64,000 bases of DNA, taken from assembly GCA_964551035.1 (NCBI GenBank), contig CAZKBK010000022.1, positions 1 through 64,000 on the forward strand, read 5' to 3'. The position numbers and the translations under genes were made by a program. The notes beneath the pieces were generated by a model. It was given only the letters and a program-made list of their open reading frames with translations. It ran no database searches and had not been told where the DNA came from. Source of the DNA: Chryseosolibacter sp964551035 (GTDB lineage Bacteria > Bacteroidota > Bacteroidia > Cytophagales > Cyclobacteriaceae). Positions 25,812-33,633 of this stretch are shown here, piece by piece. The number at the start of each line of letters is the position of its first letter. Position 1 is the stretch's first letter.

Positions 25812-27147
25812 ACTCACAAAGGAATTCAGGGATCGCTTTCAGATTGCCCTCGACCAGCAGGACGCGACCTTCATTCGCGAAAGCCTGGAGGGGGTAAAAG
25901 CCGCGGACATTACGACGCTGCTTTACGAGTTCAATGCAGCGGAATCGAAGTACGTGATGGGGCTGCTGCCGAGGGACCTTCAGGCGGAGGTCATCCGCGA
26001 CCTGGACTCCGACACCCGGAAAAGTTTCCTGCGTGTGTATGTCACCGATGAGATCGTGGGATTTCTCAATCAGCTTGATTCGGACGACGCCGCGGATATC
26101 CTTCACGAACTTCCCGTGAAAGAACGCGAGGAAGTACTCAATGGTCTGGAGGCGGTGTTGCGCACCCAGGTAACGGAGCTGTTGCGGTACGAGGAAAACG
26201 TCGCGGGCGGGCTCATGGCCAAGGAACTGATGAAGGCCAGGGTCCACTGGACCGTGGTCAGGTGTATCGAAGAGATCCGCAAACAGGCTGAATATGTTTC
26301 CAAGTTCTACACGGTGTATGTGGTCGACGACAACGACATGCTTATTGGCCGCGTAGACCTGCAGGACCTGATCGTGTCGGACGCAAGGACCATCGTTGGC
26401 GCAATTTGCGAACGCGACATCATTTCGGTGGAGACCTACTTTGAAGACCGCGAGGTGGTGGAGGTCATGAAGAAGTACGACCTGGAGTCGGTTCCGGTAC
26501 TCAACGTCAAACGACAACTCGTCGGAAGAATTACCATCGATGACATTGTGGATGTGATTACCGAGCAGGCTGAAGAAGAGCGGCAACTGATGACCGGTAT
26601 CAGCGAAGACGTCGAAGAAGACGACAGTGTCTGGAAGAATACCCGGGCGCGTTTGCCATGGTTGCTGATCGGTATTGCCGGGGGGCTGATCAACGCAAAG
26701 TTCATGGGGCTTTTTGAAGGTGAACTTGCCCGCGTTACGGCGATCGCATTTTTCACGCCGCTGATCCAGGCTACGGGCGGGAATGTGGGCATACAGTCCT
26801 CGTCCCTCATCGTGCAGAGTCTCGCCAATCCGGATTTTGTCGACGATGGATTATGGAAGCGCCTTCTCAAGGTGTTTTTCGTTGCCGTCTTCAACGGGCT
26901 ATTTCTTTCGGTACTGGTGTTCGGCGCCAACATACTTTTGTTCAACGAGTACACCCTGTCCCTGGTGGTGTCGATCGCGTTGTTCGCCGTGGTTGTGTTT
27001 GCGTCTTTTATTGGTACCCTCACGCCGCTGGTGCTCAACCGCGCGGGTTTTAATCCCGCGCTGGCCGCAGGCCCCTTCATCACAACCATTAACGATTTAC
27101 TGGGGCTGACGGTCTATTTTTTTACGGTTCACCTTTTGCTTGTTTAG
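25786..27147 (+). CDS. mgtE: MgtE-type magnesium transporter
   Basis: 453 residues: an N-terminal MgtE_N helical domain (about 20-125), two CBS domains (about 130-255) and five C-terminal membrane helices (about 285-450). The pore signature FFTPLIQATGGNVGIQSS and the last helix pair with ITTINDLLGLTVYF match the family. MgtE is a homodimeric Mg2+ channel gated by cytoplasmic Mg2+ on the N and CBS domains. The start is a GTG at 25786 inside the rsmA 3' end. It is followed by the dehydrogenase gene after 5 bases. Confidence 0.96.
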   Translation: MQEPLIEFELTKEFRDRFQIALDQQDATFIRESLEGVKAADITTLLYEFNAAESKYVMGLLPRDLQAEVIRDLDSDTRKSFLRVYVTDEIVGFLNQLDSDDAADILHELPVKEREEVLNGLEAVLRTQVTELLRYEENVAGGLMAKELMKARVHWTVVRCIEEIRKQAEYVSKFYTVYVVDDNDMLIGRVDLQDLIVSDARTIVGAICERDIISVETYFEDREVVEVMKKYDLESVPVLNVKRQLVGRITIDDIVDVITEQAEEERQLMTGISEDVEEDDSVWKNTRARLPWLLIGIAGGLINAKFMGLFEGELARVTAIAFFTPLIQATGGNVGIQSSSLIVQSLANPDFVDDGLWKRLLKVFFVAVFNGLFLSVLVFGANILLFNEYTLSLVVSIALFAVVVFASFIGTLTPLVLNRAGFNPALAAGPFITTINDLLGLTVYFFTVHLLLV

Positions 27148-27152
27148 GCCTT

Positions 27153-28085
27153 ATGAGGAAATGTCTGGTCATCGATCCCATGCATGAAAGCATTATTCCG
27201 TTGATGCGGGAAATTGGATGGGAGGTCGACTACATGCCCGACATCACGCGCGAGGAAGTTCGCGCGCGGCACCAGGGCTACGAGGGTCTGATCGTACGGA
27301 GCAAGACGCTTGTCGATGCCGATCTGTTGGGAGAAAGCCCATCGGTTCGGTTTGTTGGACGTGCGGGCGCCGGACTCGACAACGTCGACCTGCGCTATCT
27401 CGAACGGAAAGGCGTACAGGTCGTCCACGCGGCAGACGGCAATCGGGATGCGGTCGCCGAATTTACGGTTGGCCTCCTGTTGAGCCTGTTGAGAAACATT
27501 CCGAAGGCGCATGAAGAGGTAAAGGATGGCGTATGGGACCGTGAAGGGAATCGGGGAGAGGAGCTGATGGGGAAAACCGTCAGCATCATTGGCTATGGAA
27601 ATATGGGCCAGGCTTTCGCGCAGCGTCTCGTGGGATTTGCATGTAAGGTTTTGGCCTATGATAAATATAAAAGTGGCTTTGGCGGGCCGAACTGTGAGGA
27701 AGCCGATATGGAGCGGGTCTTTGCCGAGACCGATATTCTCAGTCTGCATATTCCATTGACGGAGGAAACGCGCACCATGGTGACCCGCGCGTACCTCGGA
27801 CGTTTTCATAAGCCTGTCATTATGATAAACACCGCTCGCGGAGAGATTGTGCCGATGGATGAACTTGCGATGGCCCTCAAGGAAGGAAAATTGCGGGGGG
27901 CGGCCCTCGACGTGCTCGAGAACGAAAAAATAGATAAGCTCACCCCGGCACAGCAGGAATCCTTCAACTATTTGAAGAGTAAGTCTAATGTAATATTCAC
28001 CCCGCACATTGCAGGCTGGACCTTCGAATCCCATATCAAAATTAACGTAGCTTTGGTCAGGAAAATCAGAGATCTGGGATTGTGA
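27153..28085 (+). CDS. D-isomer 2-hydroxyacid dehydrogenase (SerA-like)
   Basis: 310 residues of the NAD-dependent D-2-hydroxyacid dehydrogenase family. The Rossmann motif GYGNMGQAF lies near residue 148, the catalytic Arg in INTARGEIV near 231, the Glu in the following helical region and the His in TPHIAGWT near 290. It lacks the C-terminal ACT regulatory domain of long SerA, so it could be a short phosphoglycerate dehydrogenase or another 2-ketoacid reductase. It starts 5 bases after mgtE and is likely in the rsmA-mgtE transcript. Confidence 0.9.
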   Translation: MRKCLVIDPMHESIIPLMREIGWEVDYMPDITREEVRARHQGYEGLIVRSKTLVDADLLGESPSVRFVGRAGAGLDNVDLRYLERKGVQVVHAADGNRDAVAEFTVGLLLSLLRNIPKAHEEVKDGVWDREGNRGEELMGKTVSIIGYGNMGQAFAQRLVGFACKVLAYDKYKSGFGGPNCEEADMERVFAETDILSLHIPLTEETRTMVTRAYLGRFHKPVIMINTARGEIVPMDELAMALKEGKLRGAALDVLENEKIDKLTPAQQESFNYLKSKSNVIFTPHIAGWTFESHIKINVALVRKIRDLGL

Positions 28086-28129
28086 TGAAGGGAACGATTT
28101 TCTTATCTTGAGACCGTACCACGGAGCCT

Positions 28130-28975
28130 ATGAGTTTTTTTACGAGCCGGATCAAAAAGTGGGCGGAGTTCTGGAACTCCATCATTGAAAAGCCTCTCCT
28201 TACGTCCACCATTGTCTTGTTCTGCGTGGCACTGGTCGTAATCGGGCTCAGTCTCCAGTATTATATTGAAGATTTCGACACCTTTATCCAGCAAGTGCTG
28301 GCAGAGGCGCACGGTATGATCTTTGACATCGCCGTCATCGGTATCCTCATTTTCTGGTTGAATCAAAATGGTGAAATGCGCCAGCGCATCCGCACCTACA
28401 AGGATGAAATTGATGATTTCAGGTTGTGGGAATCCGAGGAAGCGGCTTTTCGTACGGTGGGTAATATCAAACGCCTCAATCGTCACCATATTCATGACAT
28501 CAACCTGGTGAACTGCTACCTGCCGCGCACCAACCTTAACTACGTCAACCTTTCGGGCTCGAACCTCAATTCCGCGAATGTCTCTCAATCGTCGCTCATT
28601 GAAGCGAACCTTGAGAATGCGCGGTTGAACCAGACGAATTTTGAGAACTCGAACCTGAACCAGGCCAATCTTAAGGGAGCATACGCCAGCGGCGCGAATT
28701 ACAAGGATGCTTTTCTGATCAAATCGCAATTTGAAAACGCATTCCTTATTAAAGCCAACTTCAGCAACGCATTCCTGATGGAGGCCAATCTGCAAAACTG
28801 TTATGTGATGGGCGCGGATTTCGAGAATGCGAGCCTCTACAAAGCGGACCTCCGTGGCGCGAAAGGATTAACGGTGGAGCAGCTTTCGAAGGTAAAAACG
28901 TTGTACCTCGCCAAATTCGACGACGAGATCCTTGTCCAAATAAAAACGAACCTGCCGGAACTGGTAGGCACGTGA
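28130..28975 (+). CDS. Pentapeptide-repeat membrane protein
   Basis: 281 residues. Two hydrophobic helices (about 24-45 and 61-79) anchor the N-terminus. A short coiled linker follows, and from about 125 to 245 the chain consists of A(N/D)LxN-type pentapeptide repeats (ANLENARLNQ, ANLKGAYASG, ANFSNAFL, ADLRGAKGLT), which form a right-handed quadrilateral beta-helix. The solenoid is predicted cytoplasmic from charge. Function is unknown. A hairpin terminator lies just downstream. Confidence 0.85.
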   Translation: MSFFTSRIKKWAEFWNSIIEKPLLTSTIVLFCVALVVIGLSLQYYIEDFDTFIQQVLAEAHGMIFDIAVIGILIFWLNQNGEMRQRIRTYKDEIDDFRLWESEEAAFRTVGNIKRLNRHHIHDINLVNCYLPRTNLNYVNLSGSNLNSANVSQSSLIEANLENARLNQTNFENSNLNQANLKGAYASGANYKDAFLIKSQFENAFLIKANFSNAFLMEANLQNCYVMGADFENASLYKADLRGAKGLTVEQLSKVKTLYLAKFDDEILVQIKTNLPELVGT

Positions 28976-29007
28976 TTTTGGTTTACTGATAAATAGTATT
29001 ACCTTTG
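28976..29007 (+). promoter_or_regulatory. Bacteroidota-type promoter upstream of greA
   Basis: A TTG element (28978-28980, within ttttg) is followed after 19 bases by tacctttg (29000-29007), matching the -33 TTG / -7 TAnnTTTG consensus and spacing. The predicted start is near 29012-29015, about 95 bases before the greA ATG and exactly where the hairpin at 29012-29050 begins. Confidence 0.7.
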
Positions 29008-29011
29008 TGTC

Positions 29012-29050
29012 AACAACGGCCTCAATGGTGAGGCCGTTGTTTTCTTTTTT
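29012..29050 (+). terminator. Intrinsic terminator in the greA leader
   Basis: A perfect stem aacaacggcctc/gaggccgttgtt with a 4-6 base loop is followed by tttcttttttc, a textbook rho-independent terminator. It can end the pentapeptide-protein transcript, 37 bases past that stop codon. However, the best promoter match for greA lies just before it, so a transcript from that promoter would meet the hairpin at once. Confidence 0.85.
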
Positions 29051-29110
29051 CGTCTCCGCCAGATGCAGGAGCCGAATTTTGTTTTTTATGGCATTTTAAA
29101 GTCCAGCGTC

Positions 29111-29584
29111 ATGAGTAAGATTTCATATTACACCAAAGACGGCCTTGAAAAGCTGCGGAATGAACTGAGCGAGTTGAAAACGAAGGGCCGGGCAGACATT
29201 GCCAGACAAATCGCCGATGCACGCGACAAGGGTGACCTTAGCGAGAACGCAGAATATGATGCGGCTAAGGACGCGCAGGGAATGCTTGAAGCCAAGATCG
29301 CTCAACTCGAAGAACTGGTCAGCAACGCCCGCCTGCTCGACGAAACCAACATCGACACGTCGAAGGTGTCCATACTTTCCAAAGTCACCATAAAGAACAA
29401 GAGGAACGGCGCGTCGGTTACCTACACGCTGGTATCGGAAGAAGAAGCCGACCTGAAAGTCGGCAAGATCTCGACCTTGTCGCCCATAGGCAAAGGGTTG
29501 CTCGGGAAAAAGAAGGGAGAAACGGCCAAGATTAAGACACCGGCCGGTGAAATGGAATTCGAGGTATTGAATATCGGCTTGTAA
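29111..29584 (+). CDS. greA: Transcription elongation factor GreA
   Basis: 157 residues from the ATG at 29111, the normal GreA length. The N-terminal coiled coil carries the acidic tip (DLSENAEYDAAKD) that enters the RNA polymerase secondary channel and stimulates cleavage of backtracked RNA. The C-terminal FKBP-like domain ends with KIKTPAGEMEFEVLNI. An upstream in-frame start at 29063 would add a poor 16-residue extension and is rejected. The HIT gene begins 10 bases after its stop. Confidence 0.97.
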   Translation: MSKISYYTKDGLEKLRNELSELKTKGRADIARQIADARDKGDLSENAEYDAAKDAQGMLEAKIAQLEELVSNARLLDETNIDTSKVSILSKVTIKNKRNGASVTYTLVSEEEADLKVGKISTLSPIGKGLLGKKKGETAKIKTPAGEMEFEVLNIGL

Positions 29585-29594
29585 TCACATTCCC

Positions 29595-29987
29595 ATGGCG
29601 AGTATCTTCACCCGCATCATCAATCGTGAACTGCCTGCATACATTGTAGCCGAGGATGAACGGTACATGGCTTTCCTCGATATCAATCCGCTCGTTGTAG
29701 GCCACACGCTGGTGATCCCGAAAGCGGAAGTCGACTTTATTTTCGACCTCGATGATGACACCCTCGCGGGCCTGAACGTGTTCGCCAAGAAGGTGGCGCT
29801 CGCCATGAAAAAAGCGATTCCCTGCCGCAGGATCGGCGTGGCGGTGATCGGCATTGAAGTGCCCCATACCCACATCCACCTGGTGCCGATGAATACCATG
29901 GATGACCTCAACTTCACCCGCCCGAAACTCAATCCTTCAAACGAGGTGCTTGCGGAAACCGCGGAGAAGATCAAAGCCGCGGGCTAA
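29595..29987 (+). CDS. HIT family nucleotide-binding protein
   Basis: 130 residues of the histidine-triad superfamily. N-terminal FTRIINRELPAYIVAED and the terminal catalytic triad HTHIHLVP (HxHxH) are intact. HIT proteins of this branch hydrolyse nucleoside phosphoramidates or related nucleotides. It is co-oriented with greA, 10 bases downstream. It converges on gpsA with an 17-base gap. Confidence 0.93.
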   Translation: MASIFTRIINRELPAYIVAEDERYMAFLDINPLVVGHTLVIPKAEVDFIFDLDDDTLAGLNVFAKKVALAMKKAIPCRRIGVAVIGIEVPHTHIHLVPMNTMDDLNFTRPKLNPSNEVLAETAEKIKAAG

Positions 29988-30004
29988 ATCCTTTGGGAAG
30001 TCTT

Positions 30005-31063
30005 TCAGAGGAAGTCGATATCGACGTTCAACGGATAACGCATCAGGTACTGTAGTCCCTGCTTCATGGTGAGGTCTTCGAACAACACCTTGTAAAGTGT
30101 TCCCGTAATCGGCGCCCGCACGCGGTAGTGATCCGCACATTTCTTTGCGATCATTACCGTGTTGATACCCTCGGCGATTTCGTCCGTGCTTTCCAGTATC
30201 GACTTCAACGTTTCCCCCTGGGCCAACCGATAGCCAACGGAGAAGTTGCGACTCAATGAACTGTTGCAGGTGGTGACGAGGTCGCCCACGCCCGCGACGC
30301 CGAGAAAGGCTTTGGTGTTCCCACCCAACGCACGCCCGAGGTAGATCATCTCCACCATGCCGCGGCTGATCAACAGTCCCTTGGCGTTTTCACCATATCC
30401 CATGCCGCTGAGCGCGCCTGCTGCGATGGCGATGACATTCTTCAGCACCCCGGCAAGTTCCACGCCCACCAGGTCGTTGTTGCCATATACCTGAAAACTA
30501 TCATTTCGAAGAAGCCGCTTTCCCATCTGGACCACTTCGTTGAAATGGCTGGCAACCACCGTGGCCGCCGGCTGTCCCGCCGCCAGTTCACGCGCCAGGT
30601 TGGGGCCTGCAAGGCAGCCCACGCGTACCACGACGCTCTCTTCGAGAATCACTTCGCTCATGGTTTTGACCTGGCTCCGGTCAAGGGTGGCAACGTCGTG
30701 AATGGTTTGCCCCGCCGGCAGCTGGAGGTCGAAGCCCTTGGTGCCGTGAATCAGAATATGGTAGGGGTGCAGGTGTGGCGACAGCCGGTGCATCATCGTC
30801 CTGAAATGCGAAGAGGGTACAATCGGAAAAATGATGTCGCAACGGTTGGCCACCTCGCCCAGGTCGCTGGTAGGCTCGATGTTCGCATCCATGGCATGGC
30901 CACGGTTCTCACCCGCATCCAGAATGTGCCGGACGGTGTTTTCATCGCGGGCGTACAGGAGCACTTTTTGGCGCACGGCCAGCAGATTGGCAACGGCGCT
31001 GCCGAAGTTTCCCGCTCCGATGACGCCGACGGGTTTATCTTCAGATAAACTTTTCAAGGTCAT
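30005..31063 (-). CDS. gpsA: NAD(P)H-dependent glycerol-3-phosphate dehydrogenase
   Basis: 352 residues. The enzyme reduces dihydroxyacetone phosphate to sn-glycerol 3-phosphate for phospholipid synthesis. The Rossmann motif VIGAGNFGSAVAN is near residue 15, GPNLARELAAGQPAA and the catalytic Lys region NVIAIAAGALSGMGYGEN follow, and GVAGVGDLVTTCNSSLSRN is the C-terminal family signature. Its start overlaps the acyltransferase end by 23 bases, so the G3P-making enzyme and an acyltransferase that may use G3P are translationally coupled. Confidence 0.96.
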   Translation of the reverse strand: MTLKSLSEDKPVGVIGAGNFGSAVANLLAVRQKVLLYARDENTVRHILDAGENRGHAMDANIEPTSDLGEVANRCDIIFPIVPSSHFRTMMHRLSPHLHPYHILIHGTKGFDLQLPAGQTIHDVATLDRSQVKTMSEVILEESVVVRVGCLAGPNLARELAAGQPAATVVASHFNEVVQMGKRLLRNDSFQVYGNNDLVGVELAGVLKNVIAIAAGALSGMGYGENAKGLLISRGMVEMIYLGRALGGNTKAFLGVAGVGDLVTTCNSSLSRNFSVGYRLAQGETLKSILESTDEIAEGINTVMIAKKCADHYRVRAPITGTLYKVLFEDLTMKQGLQYLMRYPLNVDIDFL

Positions 31064-32735
31064 AGCCTGCCAGCCGGTTGTGGTAATAGTATAGCGTGCT
31101 CAGATCGCGTGTGATGATGTCGCCGTTCTTGTTGAACAGCAGGGGACGCCTAAGGTGGAAAATCCCAACATTCTCCAATCCGAGCTTGATGACGAGGTCA
31201 ATTTTGCCTTTGAGGTGCGTTGCGCGATTCACCCGGCCCTGCTCCCTCAGCAAATAGATCTGCTTTCGAACTTTCTTGCACATCGCCCTAAAATGCTCGT
31301 AGGGAATCGAAAGGTCTTCTTCCGGCAATCGCAACAGTTCGAAAAGATCCAGCTTTGGATGCTGACGCTGCCAAATCTCGAAGGCGACAAAGGCCACCAG
31401 GTGACTTGCAAAAACACGGTTGATGCGATGATACTCCGACACAATTCGCTGGCTCAACATTCGTGTGTACTGGTCCTCACGCTGTTTGTCGATAACAATC
31501 TCGTTGCCCGTAACGAAATAATCGCGCGTGTGTATCACACGCCCATGCCCGTCGATGCTGTTGCCTTCCTCGTCGACATAATTGCCCAATACATCCAAAC
31601 CCCTGCCGATCGAAACGGAGATGTTTGAGCCTTTCGTAAAGAATTTGAAGAGGAACTGGAGCAACTGCCAACTGCCGTACTTGTCGTTTTCGGGAAGATA
31701 GCGATCCTGGCCTTTGACGGAGAGATAATCGTCGATAAGGTCGGGCGCCTCGAGAACGAAATGATAGTTGAGCGTGACGGGTACGATGAAGATCTTGCGC
31801 ACCGTTTCGGCTTCGGGATCGCTCAGATAGAGGTTTCGTTGCGCCTCAACGGTGGAACTGAGCAGTCCGAGCTTGAGTTGTTTCTCGATCATGCCCGAGC
31901 GCGAACGTGTTCCGCCGGGAAAGAACAAGCTGTGGGCGCCTTTCTGGATGGCCAAAGTGGAGTAAGCCTTGAGCGTTTCAAGATAGGGGAGGTTTTTTTT
32001 CCTCCGGTCCACCTTGTAGGCGCCGAGGCTGTTCATGAAATAGGCGAATATCTTGATGTTAAAGAGGTTCAGTCCTGCGCCGTAGATAAATGCCGGCAGT
32101 CCGAGCGAATGGATCACCCAGCCAATGAGAATCGAATCGAGGTTCGAGAAATGCGTGGGCACCATGATCACCGTTCCCTTGCGGGCGAGGTTGCGCAACT
32201 GCTTCACCCTGCCCACGATGTGGAGTTTATCACGCAGGGTGTACTGGCTTCTGAAAATGGCGCCGAACTTTTTTACCCGCGCGCCATTGAGTAACCTCAC
32301 GAACCAGAACTTCACCATCTCCCGCGCAAAACGGTAGGAACTGGGCCTGAAATTGCCCGCGATCTCGCCCGCGTAACGGGTAATAATCCGGTGAAGGACG
32401 TCGTCGGCCTTGCGTTGCGCTTCTTCCGAGGTCTTGCTGGAAAGCACAACAAGTTCATCTTTGATCGACGACCAGAACCGTGACTCGTCCGGTGGGTCCA
32501 CCCGCCACCGGTTGCGCTTCATGCGCTGTTGTTCGCGATACACCGTGGCCTCGAGTTCGTCGATCAGTTGTTTGGACGTGGGCCTGAGATGTTTGGCCTG
32601 CCGGAAAGCGTGGTTGGCGACCTCCTCGAGAAACTCCTTGCGATTGCGACTTAACTGGTAGACAGGCCAGTCGGGAATACCCTCCAGAATGGGCTTGTAC
32701 CGCTTATTCTTGTTTTTCTTTTCGGCGACTTCCAT
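31041..32735 (-). CDS. PlsB/PlsC-like glycerolipid acyltransferase
   Basis: 564 residues. The acyltransferase motif I is THFSNLDSILIG (HxxxxD, near residue 210); the acyl-acceptor motif FFPGGTRSRSG follows near 290. No signal peptide; short hydrophobic stretches would give peripheral membrane association. It is much longer than PlsC and closer in size and layout to PlsB-type glycerol-3-phosphate acyltransferases, and it overlaps gpsA. ATG at 32735 (MEVAEKKNKNKRY) is preferred to one at 32756. Substrate (G3P or lyso-PA) is inferred from context only. Confidence 0.88.
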   Translation of the reverse strand: MEVAEKKNKNKRYKPILEGIPDWPVYQLSRNRKEFLEEVANHAFRQAKHLRPTSKQLIDELEATVYREQQRMKRNRWRVDPPDESRFWSSIKDELVVLSSKTSEEAQRKADDVLHRIITRYAGEIAGNFRPSSYRFAREMVKFWFVRLLNGARVKKFGAIFRSQYTLRDKLHIVGRVKQLRNLARKGTVIMVPTHFSNLDSILIGWVIHSLGLPAFIYGAGLNLFNIKIFAYFMNSLGAYKVDRRKKNLPYLETLKAYSTLAIQKGAHSLFFPGGTRSRSGMIEKQLKLGLLSSTVEAQRNLYLSDPEAETVRKIFIVPVTLNYHFVLEAPDLIDDYLSVKGQDRYLPENDKYGSWQLLQFLFKFFTKGSNISVSIGRGLDVLGNYVDEEGNSIDGHGRVIHTRDYFVTGNEIVIDKQREDQYTRMLSQRIVSEYHRINRVFASHLVAFVAFEIWQRQHPKLDLFELLRLPEEDLSIPYEHFRAMCKKVRKQIYLLREQGRVNRATHLKGKIDLVIKLGLENVGIFHLRRPLLFNKNGDIITRDLSTLYYYHNRLAGYDLEKFI

Positions 32736-32767
32736 CGGGACGGCAAAATAACACAATTTTCAACGTT

Positions 32768-33022
32768 TTACGGCTGTTCCCCTTCCGCCCGGAGTTGGGC
32801 CGCGTGGAGTGATTGCCCCATGTCATCGAAGCGCTTCAGCGCCTGTTGAACAAATTCCGCATCAAGCAGGTGGACAAGTTCTTCTTCGCCGGTTACGTCA
32901 AACTCGCTGATTTTGAATGTTTGCTCGAATAAGCCGCGTTCCATCTTGATGATGTAGCGGTTGTTCCAGGCGTACAGGGTTACCTTGCACCCTTCCACCA
33001 CGTTTTCACGGATAACGCGCAT
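32768..33022 (-). CDS. Small conserved-looking protein, unknown function
   Basis: 84 residues, no signal peptide or membrane helix. The N-terminal half has the beta-rich pattern KVTLYAWNNRYIIKMERGLFEQTF, followed by helices with LLDAEFVQQALKRFDDM. It lies 32 bases upstream of the acyltransferase on the same strand and seems part of that transcript. I do not recognise the family. Confidence 0.7.
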   Translation of the reverse strand: MRVIRENVVEGCKVTLYAWNNRYIIKMERGLFEQTFKISEFDVTGEEELVHLLDAEFVQQALKRFDDMGQSLHAAQLRAEGEQP

Positions 33023-33114
33023 GTTATTATTTCGGATAGAAGGTCAAAGGTAGTGTGCAGGGACCACAAACCGCGAACACACGCCGCGAGATGTCAGCGC
33101 ATTCCGTTTTCGGT

Positions 33115-33285
33115 TCAATTTTCGGGAGGCGTGAGCCGGTTCTTTACCGTTTCGAGTTCATCCTCGAGATTGCGATAGACGGGACTGCTGTGGAGGTTGT
33201 CGCTTTTCATTTGCCGGATAAGCTTTTGAAGTTCCGCTTCTCTCTTCCTTAGTGCGGCCTTCATGGCTTTTGGGTCGGGTTTCAT
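33115..33285 (-). CDS. Tiny coiled-coil protein, 56 aa
   Basis: An ATG at 33285 opens a 56-residue frame rich in Lys, Glu, Arg and Leu (MKAALRKREAELQKLIRQMK, then NLEDELETVKNRL), predicted to be mostly one helix or coiled coil. It ends with TGA at 33115, about 90 bases before the start of the next small gene, on the same strand. It is short, but its helical repeat pattern and its position at the head of the acyltransferase-gpsA transcript favour a real gene. No family recognised. Confidence 0.55.
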   Translation of the reverse strand: MKPDPKAMKAALRKREAELQKLIRQMKSDNLHSSPVYRNLEDELETVKNRLTPPEN

Positions 33286-33633
33286 CTAATCCTATCGGGA
33301 GTGTGGTCAATTTGGGTGATGCAATTTATCAGATAAAATGTGAAACACGGAAGCCCCTACCAATTTTTTCAGGATCACCGCGTGGTATAGGAAGCCGGGG
33401 TGCTTGTTCGCGTCTCGTTTGCTTTTCAATAACCTCCTGTGCCGGACGGGGTTGGGGACCGGCCCGTGTCCATCACTTTAATTCCGCCAGAACGGATCAA
33501 AGTCAAAAGAATTCATTAAAATTCAGACTAATTTTGGCGATTAGCCGTTACTTTGATATTTAAAGGCGGGCGGGTATGGCGTTTTAGGAGGTAAAATTTC
33601 GACCCGTTTATCCTGAGTTTTTTCGTCCTGGGC
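33286..33633. other. Intergenic, divergent promoters expected
   Basis: A 348-base gene-free stretch between divergent units (small protein/acyltransferase/gpsA leftward, CHU_C protein rightward). I see AT-rich segments but no -33/-7 pair with proper spacing and no clear hairpin. Confidence 0.4.

Noticed and set aside
33532..33555. Promoter of the CHU_C protein (ttttg ... tactttg)
   Set aside because: Spacing is only about 12 bases and the -7 element is one base short of TAnnTTTG.
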